A DNA stretch of 64,000 nucleotides from Calidifontibacillus erzurumensis (GCF_013303125.1 NZ_JABTTE010000003.1:62001-126000), one strand, 5' to 3'; shown: positions 15,571-27,987, counted from the first letter of the stretch. Translations and numbers: made by a program. Notes: generated from the sequence alone by a model not told the origin.

Positions 15571-15827
15571 AGAGTCTCCTTAAAGATATATAATTCTTAA
15601 TCCATTATAATACCATTAATAGAAAAGTTAAATGTATAAATTGTTTATAAAAATATAATCCAAAAGTTCTATATAAAATAATGTGATAAATCATTATCGG
15701 CTTCCCTAACAAAAATTCGCTTGAAAAAATCCATACACAAGATGATTTCCTTAGGCACAATAAACTAATATTATAATACTAATATAATCAAACGATTGAT
15801 CAGTAATAGATTTTATATTGCAAGAAA
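15571..15827. other. Non-coding gap
   Basis: AT-rich sequence between the VC0807-like gene and the ilvD terminator. It should hold the promoter of the former. I see no small gene, dyad or structured RNA in it. Confidence 0.5.
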
Positions 15828-15859
15828 AAACACAGCCCTCTTTCATAAGAGCTGTGTTT
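15828..15859 (-). terminator. Terminator of ilvD
   Basis: Stem AAACACAGC/GCTGTGTTT with a weaker inner extension, followed on the minus strand by TTTTTTCTTG, 40 bases after the ilvD stop codon. Confidence 0.8.
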
Positions 15860-15897
15860 CTAATCTTTTTAAAAAAACATTTCTCCTAAAAGGATAC

Positions 15898-17574
15898 CTA
15901 AATTTTTAATATACCACCCTTGCTCGCATTTGTAACTAGTTTTGAATAACGAGCAAGATAACCTGTTTTAACTTTTGGTTCGAAGCCCTTCCAGTTTTCT
16001 TTTCTCTTGTTCCACTCTTCTTCCGGAACATCGACATCAATTGTACGTTTTTCAATATCGATAATGATACGGTCACCGTTTTGGACGAATGCAAGCGGAC
16101 CACCTTCTGCAGCTTCAGGTGAAACGTGGCCGATTGATAAGCCACGGGATGCGCCTGAAAAACGTCCATCTGTTACTAGAGCAACTTTTGTTCCAAGACC
16201 CATACCAACGATTTGCGAAGTTGGCGCAAGCATTTCAGGCATACCTGGACCACCTTTTGGACCTTCATAACGGATAATAACAACATGACCTGGCTTAACT
16301 TCACCTTTAGCAATACCTTCTAGCGCTTCATCTTGAGAATCAAATACGATCGCTGGCCCATCATGGCGAGTAATGCCGCCTTCTACAGCACCAGATTTAA
16401 TGACAGCACCCTCTGGCGCTAAGTTTCCAAATAATACGGCTAGTCCACCTTTTTCAGAATGAGGATTGTCGATAGGTCGAATGACATCATAATTTTTCAC
16501 TTCATGGCCAGCAATATTTTCACCCAATGTTTTTCCAGTTACAGTTAATGTATCTAAATGGAGGGTTCCTTCTTTTTTCGCTAATTCATTTAATAAGGCA
16601 TGAACTCCTCCAGCTTCATGTAAATCTTCAATAAAAACATCAGAAGCTGGTGCTAGTTTTGCCAAATGCGGAACACGCTCAGCTATACCATTGATTCGAT
16701 CTAATGAATAATTAATTCCAGCTTCATTTGCCAATGCAAGTGTATGCAAAACAGTATTTGTAGAGCCACCCATTGCCATATCTAAAGCAAAGGCATTATC
16801 GATCGCTTTTTCTGTGACAATATCACGTGGTTTAATATCATTTTCAATTAAATACATTAATTGCTTTGCAGACTGTTTTACAAATTCACGTCGTTCCGGA
16901 GAAACAGCTAAAATTGTACCGTTACCTGGCAATGCCAAGCCTAGAACTTCTGCTAAACAGTTCATTGAATTGGCAGTAAACATACCAGAACATGAACCAC
17001 AGGTCGGACAGCCATATTGTTCAAGTTCTGTTAATGAACCTTCATCGATAAGGCCAGATTGGTAAGCTCCTACACCTTCGAAAACAGATGATAAGGAAAG
17101 TCTTTTCCCGCTGCTAGTTACACCGGCTTTCATCGGACCGCCACTCACAAAAATCGTTGGGATATTTAAACGCATAGCAGCCATCATCATTCCTGGTGTA
17201 ATTTTGTCACAGTTTGGTATGCAGACCATACCATCAAACCAGTGAGCGGCAACAACTGTTTCAACAGAATCAGCAATTATATCACGGCTTGGAAGCGAAT
17301 AACGCATACCAATATGCCCCATCGCTATGCCATCATCAACACCAATCGTATTAAATTCAAATGGTACACCGCCTGCTTCACGAATGGCTTCTTTTACAAT
17401 TTTTCCAAACTCTTGTAGATGAACATGTCCAGGAACTATATCAATATATGAATTAACCACTGCGATAAATGGTTTATCAAAATCTTCTTCTTTTACTCCT
17501 GCGGCACGGAGCAGGCTGCGATGAGGTGCCCTATCAAAGCCTTTTTTAATCATATTACTACGTAGTTCTGCCAC
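15898..17574 (-). CDS. ilvD: Dihydroxy-acid dehydratase
   Basis: 558 residues, the standard length. It dehydrates 2,3-dihydroxy-isovalerate and -methylvalerate to the keto acids used for valine, isoleucine and leucine synthesis. Fe-S cluster cysteines appear in [10 protein letters not shown] (near 122) and [18 protein letters not shown] (near 190-207). C-terminal signatures include [10 protein letters not shown] and [11 protein letters not shown]. Translation begins at GTG after GGAGGGATTTTC. A -10-like TATTTTATAAT region lies about 50 bases upstream. It is a single gene here rather than part of an ilv-leu operon. Confidence 0.97.
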   Translation of the reverse strand: MAELRSNMIKKGFDRAPHRSLLRAAGVKEEDFDKPFIAVVNSYIDIVPGHVHLQEFGKIVKEAIREAGGVPFEFNTIGVDDGIAMGHIGMRYSLPSRDIIADSVETVVAAHWFDGMVCIPNCDKITPGMMMAAMRLNIPTIFVSGGPMKAGVTSSGKRLSLSSVFEGVGAYQSGLIDEGSLTELEQYGCPTCGSCSGMFTANSMNCLAEVLGLALPGNGTILAVSPERREFVKQSAKQLMYLIENDIKPRDIVTEKAIDNAFALDMAMGGSTNTVLHTLALANEAGINYSLDRINGIAERVPHLAKLAPASDVFIEDLHEAGGVHALLNELAKKEGTLHLDTLTVTGKTLGENIAGHEVKNYDVIRPIDNPHSEKGGLAVLFGNLAPEGAVIKSGAVEGGITRHDGPAIVFDSQDEALEGIAKGEVKPGHVVIIRYEGPKGGPGMPEMLAPTSQIVGMGLGTKVALVTDGRFSGASRGLSIGHVSPEAAEGGPLAFVQNGDRIIIDIEKRTIDVDVPEEEWNKRKENWKGFEPKVKTGYLARYSKLVTNASKGGILKI

Positions 17575-19552
<1,978 letters not shown>

Positions 19553-19553
19553 A

Positions 19554-19597
19554 AAAATGAGCTGCTACAAGTTCGAAACTTGAAGCAGCTCATTTTT
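19554..19597 (+). terminator. Terminator of the ABC-F gene
   Basis: Stem AAAATGAGCTGCT/AGCAGCTCATTTT with an inner CAAGTT/AACTTG extension and a T-rich 3' arm, starting at the ABC-F stop codon. It also faces the convergent small gene at 19623. Confidence 0.85.
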
Positions 19598-19622
19598 ATT
19601 CTTTGTTATTCTAGCTTTAAAA

Positions 19623-19829
19623 CTATATGGCAGCATATTCTTTTTCTTTTATTTCATTTTCCGCAGGAAATTCTTCACCGTATTTTTTTATGCCAAAAGC
19701 AGTGCGAATGAATGGAAATTCAAGTCCCCAACGGCTAAACCATTCTCTTTTAATTTGCTCATTATATAAATTTTTTTCAGCCATTTCAATTAGTTCATGC
19801 TCATAAAGTTCACTGATTCTTTTCGTCAT
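19623..19829 (-). CDS. Small hypothetical protein
   Basis: A 68-residue charged protein (TKRISELYEHELIEMAEK, REWFSRWGLEFPFIRTAFG) with no TM and no family I can name. I start it at the ATG at 19829, ten bases after AAGGA; a GTG nine bases upstream is too near the SD. Alone between the ABC-F gene and the U32 gene. The ordered aromatic centre and clear SD make it likely to be expressed. Confidence 0.55.
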   Translation of the reverse strand: MTKRISELYEHELIEMAEKNLYNEQIKREWFSRWGLEFPFIRTAFGIKKYGEEFPAENEIKEKEYAAI

Positions 19830-19959
19830 ATTTTGCACATCCTTTAAAAAAATAAATTACCAAATTTCGTAAAAAATCATTAATTGTAGTTTAAACTCTA
19901 TTAACTAGCTTAATACAAATCCAAAAAATTTGTTTGACGAATTAAAGAATTTTTATCGT

Positions 19960-22449
19960 TTATTTTTTTATTAGTTGACCGCGCGTAACACCTAATTGAT
20001 TTGTAGCTTTTAATGTTTTCCATACACTTGTTCCAGTTCTTTTTCCTTCAAGCGCTTCACGATATAACTGAATCACTTCTTGAACTTTTTTAGCATCTTC
20101 TTCTAAAAATTCTATTCGATAATGACTTATGCCTGCATTCAAGAAATTGGCAATATACTCTGCTCCAGACTGTTCGATAGCATTATAAACTGTATTTCGA
20201 CAGCCGATATCGACACGGACTGGATGTATCATACCAATGCGGTCTTGCAACGAAATTCTATGCTTTTCACACGGACGGCCACAATTTGTAAAATCAGTTC
20301 CTTCACTTAGAAAAGTGCAATAGACACAATGTTCTGTATGGAACATAGGTAAGTGCTGATGGATGACTATCTCAATTTTTTCTTCAGGTACATGTTCCAA
20401 TAAATCAAACATTTGTTGAATATTTAAATCATAAGATGGTGTTATTCTCGACAAGCCGCGTTCTAAAAATAAATCTACTGCTTTTGAATTGGCTATGTTT
20501 AATGAGAAATCACCAATTAATGGCAAAGTCACATTTTGTTGTTGATAGTAATAAATGGCACCAAGATTCCTCACTAAAATAGCGTCAGGAGATGCTTTAA
20601 TAATTCCATGTAAGATTCCATTTTCGCCAGGCATATGAATTCTTGGTGTTGCCAATGCAATTGGTTTTTGGTAGGCCCTTGCGATTTGTACAGCTTTTGG
20701 ATAGTCGGTAGTAAACTCAAAATCGGCATAAATAAAATCAACATCTGTTTGGCAGCTTGCTTCAATTTGTTCTAACGAACGACAAAGTGAAATTAATGAT
20801 GGATAAAGACTTTGCTCTTTTTTTGATTGTTTCCTAGTACTATTAATTGTCTCAACTTGGTTTTTTTGATAACGATATGGGGTTTGGCGCAGTAACAAAA
20901 GCTTATCCACTGCTTCTCTTCTAATACGATTCAATTCTTTAACAGGAATAATCACATCTTCTTTCAAATCTACTTCGATTTGAGACAATTCAAAAATCGT
21001 ACCTCCAAGCCGCCCTAGTTGCTCTTCTAAATATTCTTTTGTTAAAGGACGTTTAATGGCCTTTTCCAAATTAACCGTTGATTCAATTGTTACATAATTG
21101 TTTGTAACTTCATCGTGCCAAACGGTTTTTAGAGGTTCACCGACTGATCCTGTGACTGAAACACCAAGCGGAAAGAGTCGAAAAGCTTTTTCGGTTTCAA
21201 ATGTTTTCCGTAAACGTTTTTCCAACTCTTGATCGCTTGTTTTCCATATTTTGTCGCCAACATGAACCTTCGTAAGATTAATATCATGGCGACCAGGGAC
21301 AATTTCTACGAGCCCTTGTTTTACTTCTCCATCTATTTTTTTACCCTTCTTTCGAAGATCATAAACACGTCCGCCTTCTTCTTTTTCTTCAGGTCTACCT
21401 GCATCGAATACAATCCCATCCCCGCGTTTAAGGGGTGCTTCAATCTCGCAGAGAACTGCATCTTTTAACACTTTTTTCACTGTCCCAAGATACACGCCTC
21501 TGCTTTTAGGAAAAGTCCCGTCAAGCAACTGTTTATGGTTTGTCCCTTTTAAAAAGCCAAAGGTAAAACCGCGGCTAAAGCTTTGTTGAAGCTCTCTTAT
21601 TTCTTCTTTTGATGGTTTATAATTCCTTCCAGCCAAATACTCATCAATTGCTTTACGATATTTGCTAACAACATTAGCTACATATTCAGGCGATTTCAAC
21701 CTTCCTTCAATTTTAAAAGTAGTAACGCCCGATTCTATGAGCTCGGGAATAAGCTCCAAGGCTGCTAAATCCTTTGGTGAAAGTACGTAAGCAAGATTGC
21801 CCATTTCTTTTACTTCACCATCAACGATTAAATCATATGGTAGGCGACAAGCTTGAGCGCATTCTCCACGGTTAGCTGAACGACCGCCTAACATTTCCGA
21901 TGTTAAACATTGTCCAGAATATGAAACACACAAAGCACCATGAACAAATACTTCAAGTGGTACATCTGTTTGATCTGCAATCATACGAATTTGCTTAAGA
22001 TTGTTTTCACGGCCTAATACAATAACCTCAAGATTATAGGGTTTTAAAAATTCAACTGCTTCCGAAGAGGTGACAGTCATCTGAGTAGAGCCATGAATTG
22101 GGAAATCAGGTGATATATCCCTGATCATTTTCACTAGACCCATATCTTGAACAATTAGACCGTCTACACCAGCATCAATGCATGCTTCCACGATTTTACT
22201 GGCTTCATTCATCTCTTTTTCAAAAATAAGAATGTTTAGGGTAACATACCCTTGAACATGATATTTGTGTAAATAAGCCATAATTTCAGGAAGCTCATCT
22301 ATATGAAAATTTTCCGCGCGTACTCTAGCATTATAATTTTCAATTCCAAAATAAACTGCATCCGCTCCATTAGCTACTGCCGCTCTAATGCAATCCCAAT
22401 TACCAGCAGGTGCCAATAATTCAATCGTATTTCTCTTGATGCGATTCAA
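19960..22449 (-). CDS. U32-family protein with DUF3656, RlhA-like
   Basis: About 830 residues. The N-terminal U32 domain starts IELLAPAGNWDCIRAAVANGADAVYFG and carries conserved Cys in CLTSEMLGGRSANRGECAQAC-type order (near residue 190). A DUF3656 middle part follows, then a second TIM-barrel-like half with its own group HCVYC..NCGRPC (near 730). Long U32 proteins with DUF3656 include E. coli RlhA, which hydroxylates C2501 of 23S rRNA; U32 enzymes are called peptidases historically but act as prephenate-dependent hydroxylases. TTG at 22449 is preferred, nine bases after AGAGAGG; a GTG at 22476 is the alternative. Single gene. Confidence 0.85.
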   Translation of the reverse strand: MNRIKRNTIELLAPAGNWDCIRAAVANGADAVYFGIENYNARVRAENFHIDELPEIMAYLHKYHVQGYVTLNILIFEKEMNEASKIVEACIDAGVDGLIVQDMGLVKMIRDISPDFPIHGSTQMTVTSSEAVEFLKPYNLEVIVLGRENNLKQIRMIADQTDVPLEVFVHGALCVSYSGQCLTSEMLGGRSANRGECAQACRLPYDLIVDGEVKEMGNLAYVLSPKDLAALELIPELIESGVTTFKIEGRLKSPEYVANVVSKYRKAIDEYLAGRNYKPSKEEIRELQQSFSRGFTFGFLKGTNHKQLLDGTFPKSRGVYLGTVKKVLKDAVLCEIEAPLKRGDGIVFDAGRPEEKEEGGRVYDLRKKGKKIDGEVKQGLVEIVPGRHDINLTKVHVGDKIWKTSDQELEKRLRKTFETEKAFRLFPLGVSVTGSVGEPLKTVWHDEVTNNYVTIESTVNLEKAIKRPLTKEYLEEQLGRLGGTIFELSQIEVDLKEDVIIPVKELNRIRREAVDKLLLLRQTPYRYQKNQVETINSTRKQSKKEQSLYPSLISLCRSLEQIEASCQTDVDFIYADFEFTTDYPKAVQIARAYQKPIALATPRIHMPGENGILHGIIKASPDAILVRNLGAIYYYQQQNVTLPLIGDFSLNIANSKAVDLFLERGLSRITPSYDLNIQQMFDLLEHVPEEKIEIVIHQHLPMFHTEHCVYCTFLSEGTDFTNCGRPCEKHRISLQDRIGMIHPVRVDIGCRNTVYNAIEQSGAEYIANFLNAGISHYRIEFLEEDAKKVQEVIQLYREALEGKRTGTSVWKTLKATNQLGVTRGQLIKK

Positions 22450-22644
22450 GCTCTCAATCCTCTCTCTTTCGTTCACTCAAAGAATAATTTTACTTGATTC
22501 GTTAAAAAAAATCTATAGACAATCCTCCTTCCCAGGCAGCCTGATAGGGGATTTAGGCACGCTAATGATATCTAACCAAAGCTTTTCCAACATAATGAAA
22601 TAATTATATCTAGTGTTAACATAGTTCTTTTAAAATACTTCAGC

Positions 22645-22760
22645 AAAAAAGGCTGTCCAGAAAAATGATATTTAGGCCTCTGACTTTTAGATGCTGCATT
22701 CTTAAAATTTTTTGCAAGTCATTTTCAGAGGCTTTTCCTTTTCTGACAACCCACTTTTTG
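22645..22760. repeat. Nested imperfect palindrome, about 115 bp
   Basis: Outer arms AAAAAGGcTGTCcAGAAAA and TTTTCTGACAaCCcacTTTTT enclose inner arms GCCTCTGACTT and AAGTCAttttCAGAGGC. The whole could fold into one long hairpin. It lies downstream of the small minus-strand gene at 22833, where it may act as a terminator. Size and nested arms also resemble a degenerate MITE. The flank toward the U32 gene (22450-22644) shows nothing else I can support. Confidence 0.5.
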
Positions 22761-22832
22761 TCACATCATTATTTTTTGTTTCTCAAAACACAATGTTCTA
22801 TTTTTTATCCTAATCCATGTTTAATGAGCTTT

Positions 22833-23036
22833 TTAGACTTCTTCAAAATAATCTTTATAATAGCCGCCCACTTTGCCTGTGTTATCAATGATAAAGAGAA
22901 ATTCGTCGGTTTCATTTTTAACTTCATATGTTTTCCCTACAGTTAAAACACGATTAACCATATATTTTTCAGCATTTGTATGTACACACTTTACTTTTTT
23001 AATTGTTTCTTTATTTTGCCATGATTGGTTGATCAT
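22833..23036 (-). CDS. Small conserved protein, DUF6501-like
   Basis: 67 residues with no membrane segment: MINQSWQNKETIKKVKCVHTN, then MVNRVLTVGKTYEVKNETDEF and IDNTGKVGGYYKDYFEE. The VGKTYEVKNET..IDNTGKVGGYYK pattern is a small SH3-like beta-barrel that I associate with the Bacillus DUF6501 family; that name is from memory. ATG is preceded by an AAGGGG site. Function unknown. Transcribed alone, with an upstream AT-rich promoter region. Confidence 0.65.
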   Translation of the reverse strand: MINQSWQNKETIKKVKCVHTNAEKYMVNRVLTVGKTYEVKNETDEFLFIIDNTGKVGGYYKDYFEEV

Positions 23037-23114
23037 TTTATTGAACCCCTTTTCTTTTTATTTCATGTACTTAATTATAATCATGACAGCTTTTTTTTCC
23101 AACATTAATAACAT

Positions 23115-24350
23115 TTAGTTTGCAAGATCTTTCCCAATTTTTTCAACTTTTTTATTTTTTGTTCCCAACAATAAACAACCGCCAAAAATAAATAGTCCAC
23201 TAGTAATAATAAAAACAGAAGATATGCCATATATCCCGGCTAAAAATCCTCCTATAACAGGACCAATAACATTGCCGAGAAAACGAAAACTCGTATTGTA
23301 TCCTAATACTTCACCTTGAATCGAATAAGGGACAATATGGCGGATATAGGCAGTTATACAAGGAATAACGCCACCAATAATCATTCCAAAAAATACTCTT
23401 AATAAGATTAACTGCCAAATTGAAGTGACAAAAGCTTGTGGAAAAAATGCTAAAGCACCTAAAAATGACAATAAAAGCAAAACTTTTTCATAGCCGATTC
23501 TGTCTCCTAGCTTTCCCCATTCTCTAGCCATTAGTAAATTACCAAACCCAACGGCTGAAAAAGTAGCACCTGATAAAAATGCTAAATTTTGTTCACCGTG
23601 CAACTCACTTACGTAAATCGCGAGTAATGGTTGAATACTTAAATTAGCAATCTGCACGATCATGCCTACGAGCATTACAACTAGAAGCGGCTGATATGTA
23701 AAAATTAAACGAAAGACTTGTTTACCGGAATAAGATAATAATGTTTCTTTATCATGTATTGGACGTATTTCTTGAACGAAAAAAAGAATAATGAGAGAAG
23801 TGCAAAAAATAATTGTTGAAGTTAATAGAAACGTATATTTAAAACCGAAAGAATCTGCAAGTATTCCTCCGAGCAAAGGACCTAATAAACCTCCAGATAC
23901 AGCACCGGTTTGGAGAGTACCCATTACTTTTCCGGCTATTTCTTTTGGAGTTTGGGTGGCAATAAAAGCTTGAGCCATTGAGATAAAACCAGCAAAAAAA
24001 CCGATGATTAATCTTAACAGAAATAATTCATAAACAGATCGGGCAAAACTCATTAAAAATATACAGATTGAAGCCCCAACTGATAAAAATAATAAAACTT
24101 TTTTTCTTCCATAGCGGTCACCAAAGCGGCCCCACATCGGTGAAACAATAAAAGCAATAACAAAAGTTATCCCGAATACGAATCCAGACCATCGAAGTAC
24201 GAAAGCGGTTGAATAGTTCCCCATTGAATTGATTAATAGTGATAAAAAAGGCAAGATCATCGTAAAACTACCGCTAATCAGGAAACTACCCACCCACATG
24301 ATCCCTAAATTTCGTTTAAGTACTTGAATAATCAGCACCTCTTCTATCAT
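23115..24350 (-). CDS. MFS multidrug-type transporter
   Basis: About 410 residues, twelve hydrophobic segments, two-fold MFS symmetry: loop motif GRFGDRYGRKKVLL near residue 65 and GKLGDRIGYEKVLL near 265, and motif C-like GAVSGGLLGPLLGG near 135. This places it in the DHA1 drug:proton antiporter group. The start is uncertain: the frame is open from 24401, the ATG at 24350 has no good SD, and a GAGGTG just downstream could serve a nearby non-ATG start. Alone in its transcription unit, with a gap of about 85 bases to the upstream gene. Substrate unknown. Confidence 0.87.
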   Translation of the reverse strand: MIEEVLIIQVLKRNLGIMWVGSFLISGSFTMILPFLSLLINSMGNYSTAFVLRWSGFVFGITFVIAFIVSPMWGRFGDRYGRKKVLLFLSVGASICIFLMSFARSVYELFLLRLIIGFFAGFISMAQAFIATQTPKEIAGKVMGTLQTGAVSGGLLGPLLGGILADSFGFKYTFLLTSTIIFCTSLIILFFVQEIRPIHDKETLLSYSGKQVFRLIFTYQPLLVVMLVGMIVQIANLSIQPLLAIYVSELHGEQNLAFLSGATFSAVGFGNLLMAREWGKLGDRIGYEKVLLLLSFLGALAFFPQAFVTSIWQLILLRVFFGMIIGGVIPCITAYIRHIVPYSIQGEVLGYNTSFRFLGNVIGPVIGGFLAGIYGISSVFIITSGLFIFGGCLLLGTKNKKVEKIGKDLAN

Positions 24351-24436
24351 ACTAAAAACAAAAGGTCCAGTTCCCGTCTTAAAATTTTGGGGACTAGACA
24401 CATTGTTTCAAACATATTTTAAGCATTTTTTCTTTA

Positions 24437-24751
24437 CTAAGATTCTTGGCGACATTCTTCAAACCAGTGGTCCAAAACTTTTGCATCTAATATCTTCTTT
24501 TCAATAAATGAGATTTGAGTATGAGTAAAGAATGATTTCCAATCTATGCCAAGTTCACTTGCTAATTTCGTAACAGTTAATAATTCTTGCCATGCAACAT
24601 AACGCTTATACCAAAAAAATGTAGGTTGTTCACTCATATATGGATATAAATCATCGAACTCTGTATGCTTACATTCTACCGTTCTTTCAAACTGGATTTT
24701 TGCTGCTTTAACTTTTTCTTCAAAGAAGGCATTCAATTTCTTTTGGTCCAT
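24437..24751 (-). CDS. Hypothetical soluble protein
   Basis: 104 residues with Glu/Lys-rich helices (LNAFFEEKVKAAKIQFERTV) and an aromatic segment (FFWYKRYVAWQELLTV); no TM or signal and no family recognised. The start is the ATG at 24751, seven bases after GGAGGG; the upstream in-frame ATG includes that SD. Just upstream of the MFS gene on the same strand (about 85 bases), so co-transcription is possible. Confidence 0.6.
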   Translation of the reverse strand: MDQKKLNAFFEEKVKAAKIQFERTVECKHTEFDDLYPYMSEQPTFFWYKRYVAWQELLTVTKLASELGIDWKSFFTHTQISFIEKKILDAKVLDHWFEECRQES

Positions 24752-25106
24752 CCTTCTACCCTCCATTTCTATTTCGTTTTTTATTTATATGCATTATAAC
24801 ATGAAAACATGTTTCTGTTTCATTTATATTCTAACAGTTTTTCAAAGATTTGGACAGAAAGCTGCTCATGATCCATTATATCTTCCTAGGCCATTTTTAT
24901 TCTTTTAAACTAAAAAAATTCATATTTTTTTGAGATTACTCTAAATGATTTAATCTTTTAATAGCCTTTCTTAATTTTTTGTAAATTGAATGGTTTAATA
25001 TTATACTTTTATTTTTTAAGAATTGGTATGAAAAGAGATTGTGGTATAATAATCATCAGCTTTTTGTCAAAAATCTATAACAAATTCAAAAATATGAGGG
25101 AACGAC
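24752..25106. other. Divergent promoter region upstream of MATE gene
   Basis: Promoter for the plus-strand MATE gene: TTGGTA at 25023-25028, 16-base spacer, TATAAT at 25045-25050. No structured leader is evident. Confidence 0.55.
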
Positions 25107-26477
25107 ATGGAACAAACATTCAATAATAAACAAAAACTAATATTGCTATTAAAAATTTTTATCCCTATATTAATTACCCAGCTAGGCCTTTATTCGATGA
25201 ATTTTTTTGATACAACAATGTCTGGAAAAGCAGGAGCAAATGACCTAGCGGGAGTTGCAATTGGGGCAAGCCTATGGGTTCCAATTTTTACAGGAATAAA
25301 CGGTATATTAATGGCGGTAACCCCAACGGTTGCTCAATTATCAGGATCTGGAAAAATAAAGGATATCCCATTATCCGTCATCCAAGCTATTTATTTATCA
25401 CTCCTAATTTCAATAATAATCTTAGTTATTGGTATGATTGCTATCGATCCAATTTTAAATCAAATGAAATTGACCAAGGAAGTTCGCACAATTTCTAAGC
25501 ATTATTTAATAGGACTTGGATTTGGAATTATTCCTTTATTTATCTATACTGTACTTCGTTGTTTTATCGATGCTTTAGGGCATACGAGAGTGACGATGAT
25601 GATCACCCTTCTTTCTCTGCCCATTAATATATTTTTTAATTATGTTCTAATTTTTGGAAAATGGGGGTTTCCTAGACTGGGAGGGATAGGTACAGGTTAT
25701 GCAACAACAATTACCTATTGGGTCATATTAATCGTTACTCTCCTTATCGTAATCAAAGCAAAACCCTTCAATTCTTATCAGCTATTTCGAAATTATTATT
25801 CTATACAAATAAAATATTGGAAGGATCTATTAAAAATTGGAGTTCCGATTGGATTTGCTGTCTTTTTTGAAACAAGTATTTTTTCAGCTGTAACACTATT
25901 GATGAGCGAATATAATACTATTACCATCGCTTCCCATCAAGCTGCGATGAATTTTGCTTCATTTCTATATATGATTCCATTAAGTATCTCAATGGCTTTA
26001 ACAATTGTAATTGGCTTTGAAGTGGGTGCACAAAGATATTTAGATGCAAAAGCCTACAGCTTTCTTGGCATTTCGTTTGCCATTTTGCTTGCTTTTTGTA
26101 CATCAATTTTTTTGTATAATTTTAAAATAGAAGTAGCTTCCTTTTATACAAATGACCCACGTGTTTTAGAATTAACTGCACAATTTCTTCTTTATGCAAT
26201 ATTATTTCAAATGTCAGATGCAATTGGTGCACCTATTCAAGGTGCACTCCGAGGTTATAAAGATGTTAATGCAACTTTTATAATGGCTTTTATTTCTTAT
26301 TGGCTTATCGGTTTGCCTACAGGTATCTTATTAGCTAAATTTACTGTATTAGAGGCTTTCGGTTATTGGGTTGGTTTGATCATAGGTTTAGCTGTTGGGG
26401 CGGTTACTTTGTTTTGGAGATTACGTTATATTCAGACAAAAAAATTTAAGCAGGATGCAGAAATATCAATTGCCTAA
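25107..26477 (+). CDS. MATE family efflux transporter
   Basis: 456 residues, twelve membrane helices, two similar halves. Family features are LITQLGLYSMNFFDTTMSGKAG near residue 20 (the NorM-like TM1 segment), IGASLWVPIFTGINGILMAVTP near 50 and a later FQMSDAIGAPIQGALRGYKD near 370. It exports cationic compounds using Na+ or H+. The start ATG follows GAGGGAACGAC. It is a single-gene unit with its own terminator. The substrate is not predictable. Confidence 0.92.
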   Translation: MEQTFNNKQKLILLLKIFIPILITQLGLYSMNFFDTTMSGKAGANDLAGVAIGASLWVPIFTGINGILMAVTPTVAQLSGSGKIKDIPLSVIQAIYLSLLISIIILVIGMIAIDPILNQMKLTKEVRTISKHYLIGLGFGIIPLFIYTVLRCFIDALGHTRVTMMITLLSLPINIFFNYVLIFGKWGFPRLGGIGTGYATTITYWVILIVTLLIVIKAKPFNSYQLFRNYYSIQIKYWKDLLKIGVPIGFAVFFETSIFSAVTLLMSEYNTITIASHQAAMNFASFLYMIPLSISMALTIVIGFEVGAQRYLDAKAYSFLGISFAILLAFCTSIFLYNFKIEVASFYTNDPRVLELTAQFLLYAILFQMSDAIGAPIQGALRGYKDVNATFIMAFISYWLIGLPTGILLAKFTVLEAFGYWVGLIIGLAVGAVTLFWRLRYIQTKKFKQDAEISIA

Positions 26478-26489
26478 AAATATTGTGAA

Positions 26490-26524
26490 AAAGGCTGCCA
26501 AAAAAATTTGGCAGCCTAATTTTT
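26490..26524. terminator. Bidirectional terminator between MATE and MFS genes
   Basis: Stem AGGCTGCCAAA/TTTGGCAGCCT with flanking A and T runs, lying between two convergent genes. Confidence 0.85.
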
Positions 26525-26540
26525 ACCACATGTATACCAC

Positions 26541-27779
26541 TTACTTATTTTCTTGATGTAATTCCTTTATCTTTTTTTCGTTTGGAAGCCATGCTGTCAA
26601 AACTCCTATTAGTGGTAGAAAACTTGCATATAATAACGTCGTTGAAATACCAATTTGATCACCTAACCATCCGAGAGCAATAGAACCAATAGCACCAAGT
26701 CCAAATGAAAGACCAATAATCATGCCTGAGACCATACCTACTTTACCAGGCAAAAGTTGGTGGGCATAAACGACCGAAACAGAGAAACTACAAAGGAGAA
26801 TAAAACCAATAGCTGTTAGTAAGACCATTGAAAAAACCTTTCCTGCATAAGGAAGCATAATACATAAAGGAGCAGCGAGTGCCATTGAATAAAAAAGAAC
26901 ATTTTTCATCCCGATTTTATCTGCAATCGGTCCTCCAAGAAATGTACCAACTGCTCCAGCAGCTAAAAATAAAAAGATATAAAATTGGGCTTCGTCAATT
27001 CCTAATCCAAACTTATCTATTAAATGGAAAGCAAAATAATTTGTAATTGCAGCGTGATAAAACTGTCTAACAAACACTAAAAATACCAATAGTAAAAAGG
27101 CAATTTTTATAGCTTTTCCGACTGGCACAGCTTTTTTAGAATCGTGTTTTTTCAAAGTTTGCTCGACTAAAAGCTGCTTTCCATACCATTTTGAAATATA
27201 GATTAAAATCAAAACAGCTAAAAAAGCTACAAAAGTAAACCAAATCGCACCTTTTTGTCCTAGAGGAACTAATACTAATGCTGTGATTAGTGGTGCTAAT
27301 GATTGACCAGCATTTCCGCCAACTTGAAATACAGATTGGCCGAATCCTTTACGATTCCCAGAAGCCATATGAGCAACTTTGGAGGCCTCAGGATGAAAAG
27401 TTGCTGATCCAATTCCAAGTAACATTACCGATAATAAAATGACTCCGTAAGATGGTGCTAATGCTAGTCCAAGCATGCCAACTAGCGAAAACGATAATCC
27501 TATCGGCAATAATTTCGGCATCGGATGTTTATCTGAAAATACACCAACGACCGGCTGCATAAGTGATGCTGTCATATTAACAGCAAAAGCAATCATTCCA
27601 AGTTGAGTAAAATTAAATCCTAAAGATTTAGCAAGAATTGGAAACATTGCTGGAACAACAGCTTGAATTGTATCATTCAACAAATGGACGAGTCCTATAA
27701 TGAATAAAATATGATAAACGGTTCTTGACTTCTCTATAGGGCTCTGCTGTACAGAAGCATTTTGCAATTGGGCATTCAT
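26541..27779 (-). CDS. yfnC: MFS transporter of the fosmidomycin-resistance (Fsr/YfnC) group
   Basis: 412 residues, twelve membrane helices. The features of this branch are the early HLLNDTIQAVVPAMFPIL segment, the GVFSDKHPMPKLLPIG loop and the FHPEASKVAHMASGNRKGFGQSVFQVGGNAGQS-type region (split here into FHPEASKVA and GFGQSVFQVGGN). These match Fsr proteins and B. subtilis YfnC. The start ATG follows AAGGAGACCGAC. The symbol is given by family resemblance; the natural substrate is not known. Confidence 0.85.
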   Translation of the reverse strand: MNAQLQNASVQQSPIEKSRTVYHILFIIGLVHLLNDTIQAVVPAMFPILAKSLGFNFTQLGMIAFAVNMTASLMQPVVGVFSDKHPMPKLLPIGLSFSLVGMLGLALAPSYGVILLSVMLLGIGSATFHPEASKVAHMASGNRKGFGQSVFQVGGNAGQSLAPLITALVLVPLGQKGAIWFTFVAFLAVLILIYISKWYGKQLLVEQTLKKHDSKKAVPVGKAIKIAFLLLVFLVFVRQFYHAAITNYFAFHLIDKFGLGIDEAQFYIFLFLAAGAVGTFLGGPIADKIGMKNVLFYSMALAAPLCIMLPYAGKVFSMVLLTAIGFILLCSFSVSVVYAHQLLPGKVGMVSGMIIGLSFGLGAIGSIALGWLGDQIGISTTLLYASFLPLIGVLTAWLPNEKKIKELHQENK

Positions 27780-27958
27780 GTCGGTCTCCTTTCTTTCAAA
27801 ATCTTCAGCGATTAATTACAAATTATTTATATTGTACATTTAAAGATATTAATTAGAGAAAAATGAATCGAAAATTATTTATCTAATTTTATCATGATTT
27901 TTTTGTTTATCCACTTGTATTTGCTCAGAAAAATTCCTAATAAATTTCAAAATATATA

Positions 27959-27987
27959 TTGAAATTTTCGTGAATTTTTGTTATTGT
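27959..27987 (+). promoter_or_regulatory. Promoter of riboswitch-dapA
   Basis: TTGAAA (27959-27964), a 17-base spacer and TATTGT (27982-27987) form a sigma-A-like promoter about 40 bases ahead of the lysine riboswitch. Confidence 0.6.

Noticed and set aside
22513-22593. Short minus-strand frame of 26 codons upstream of the U32 gene
   Set aside because: It has no SD and no conserved features; possible upstream peptide but unsupported.
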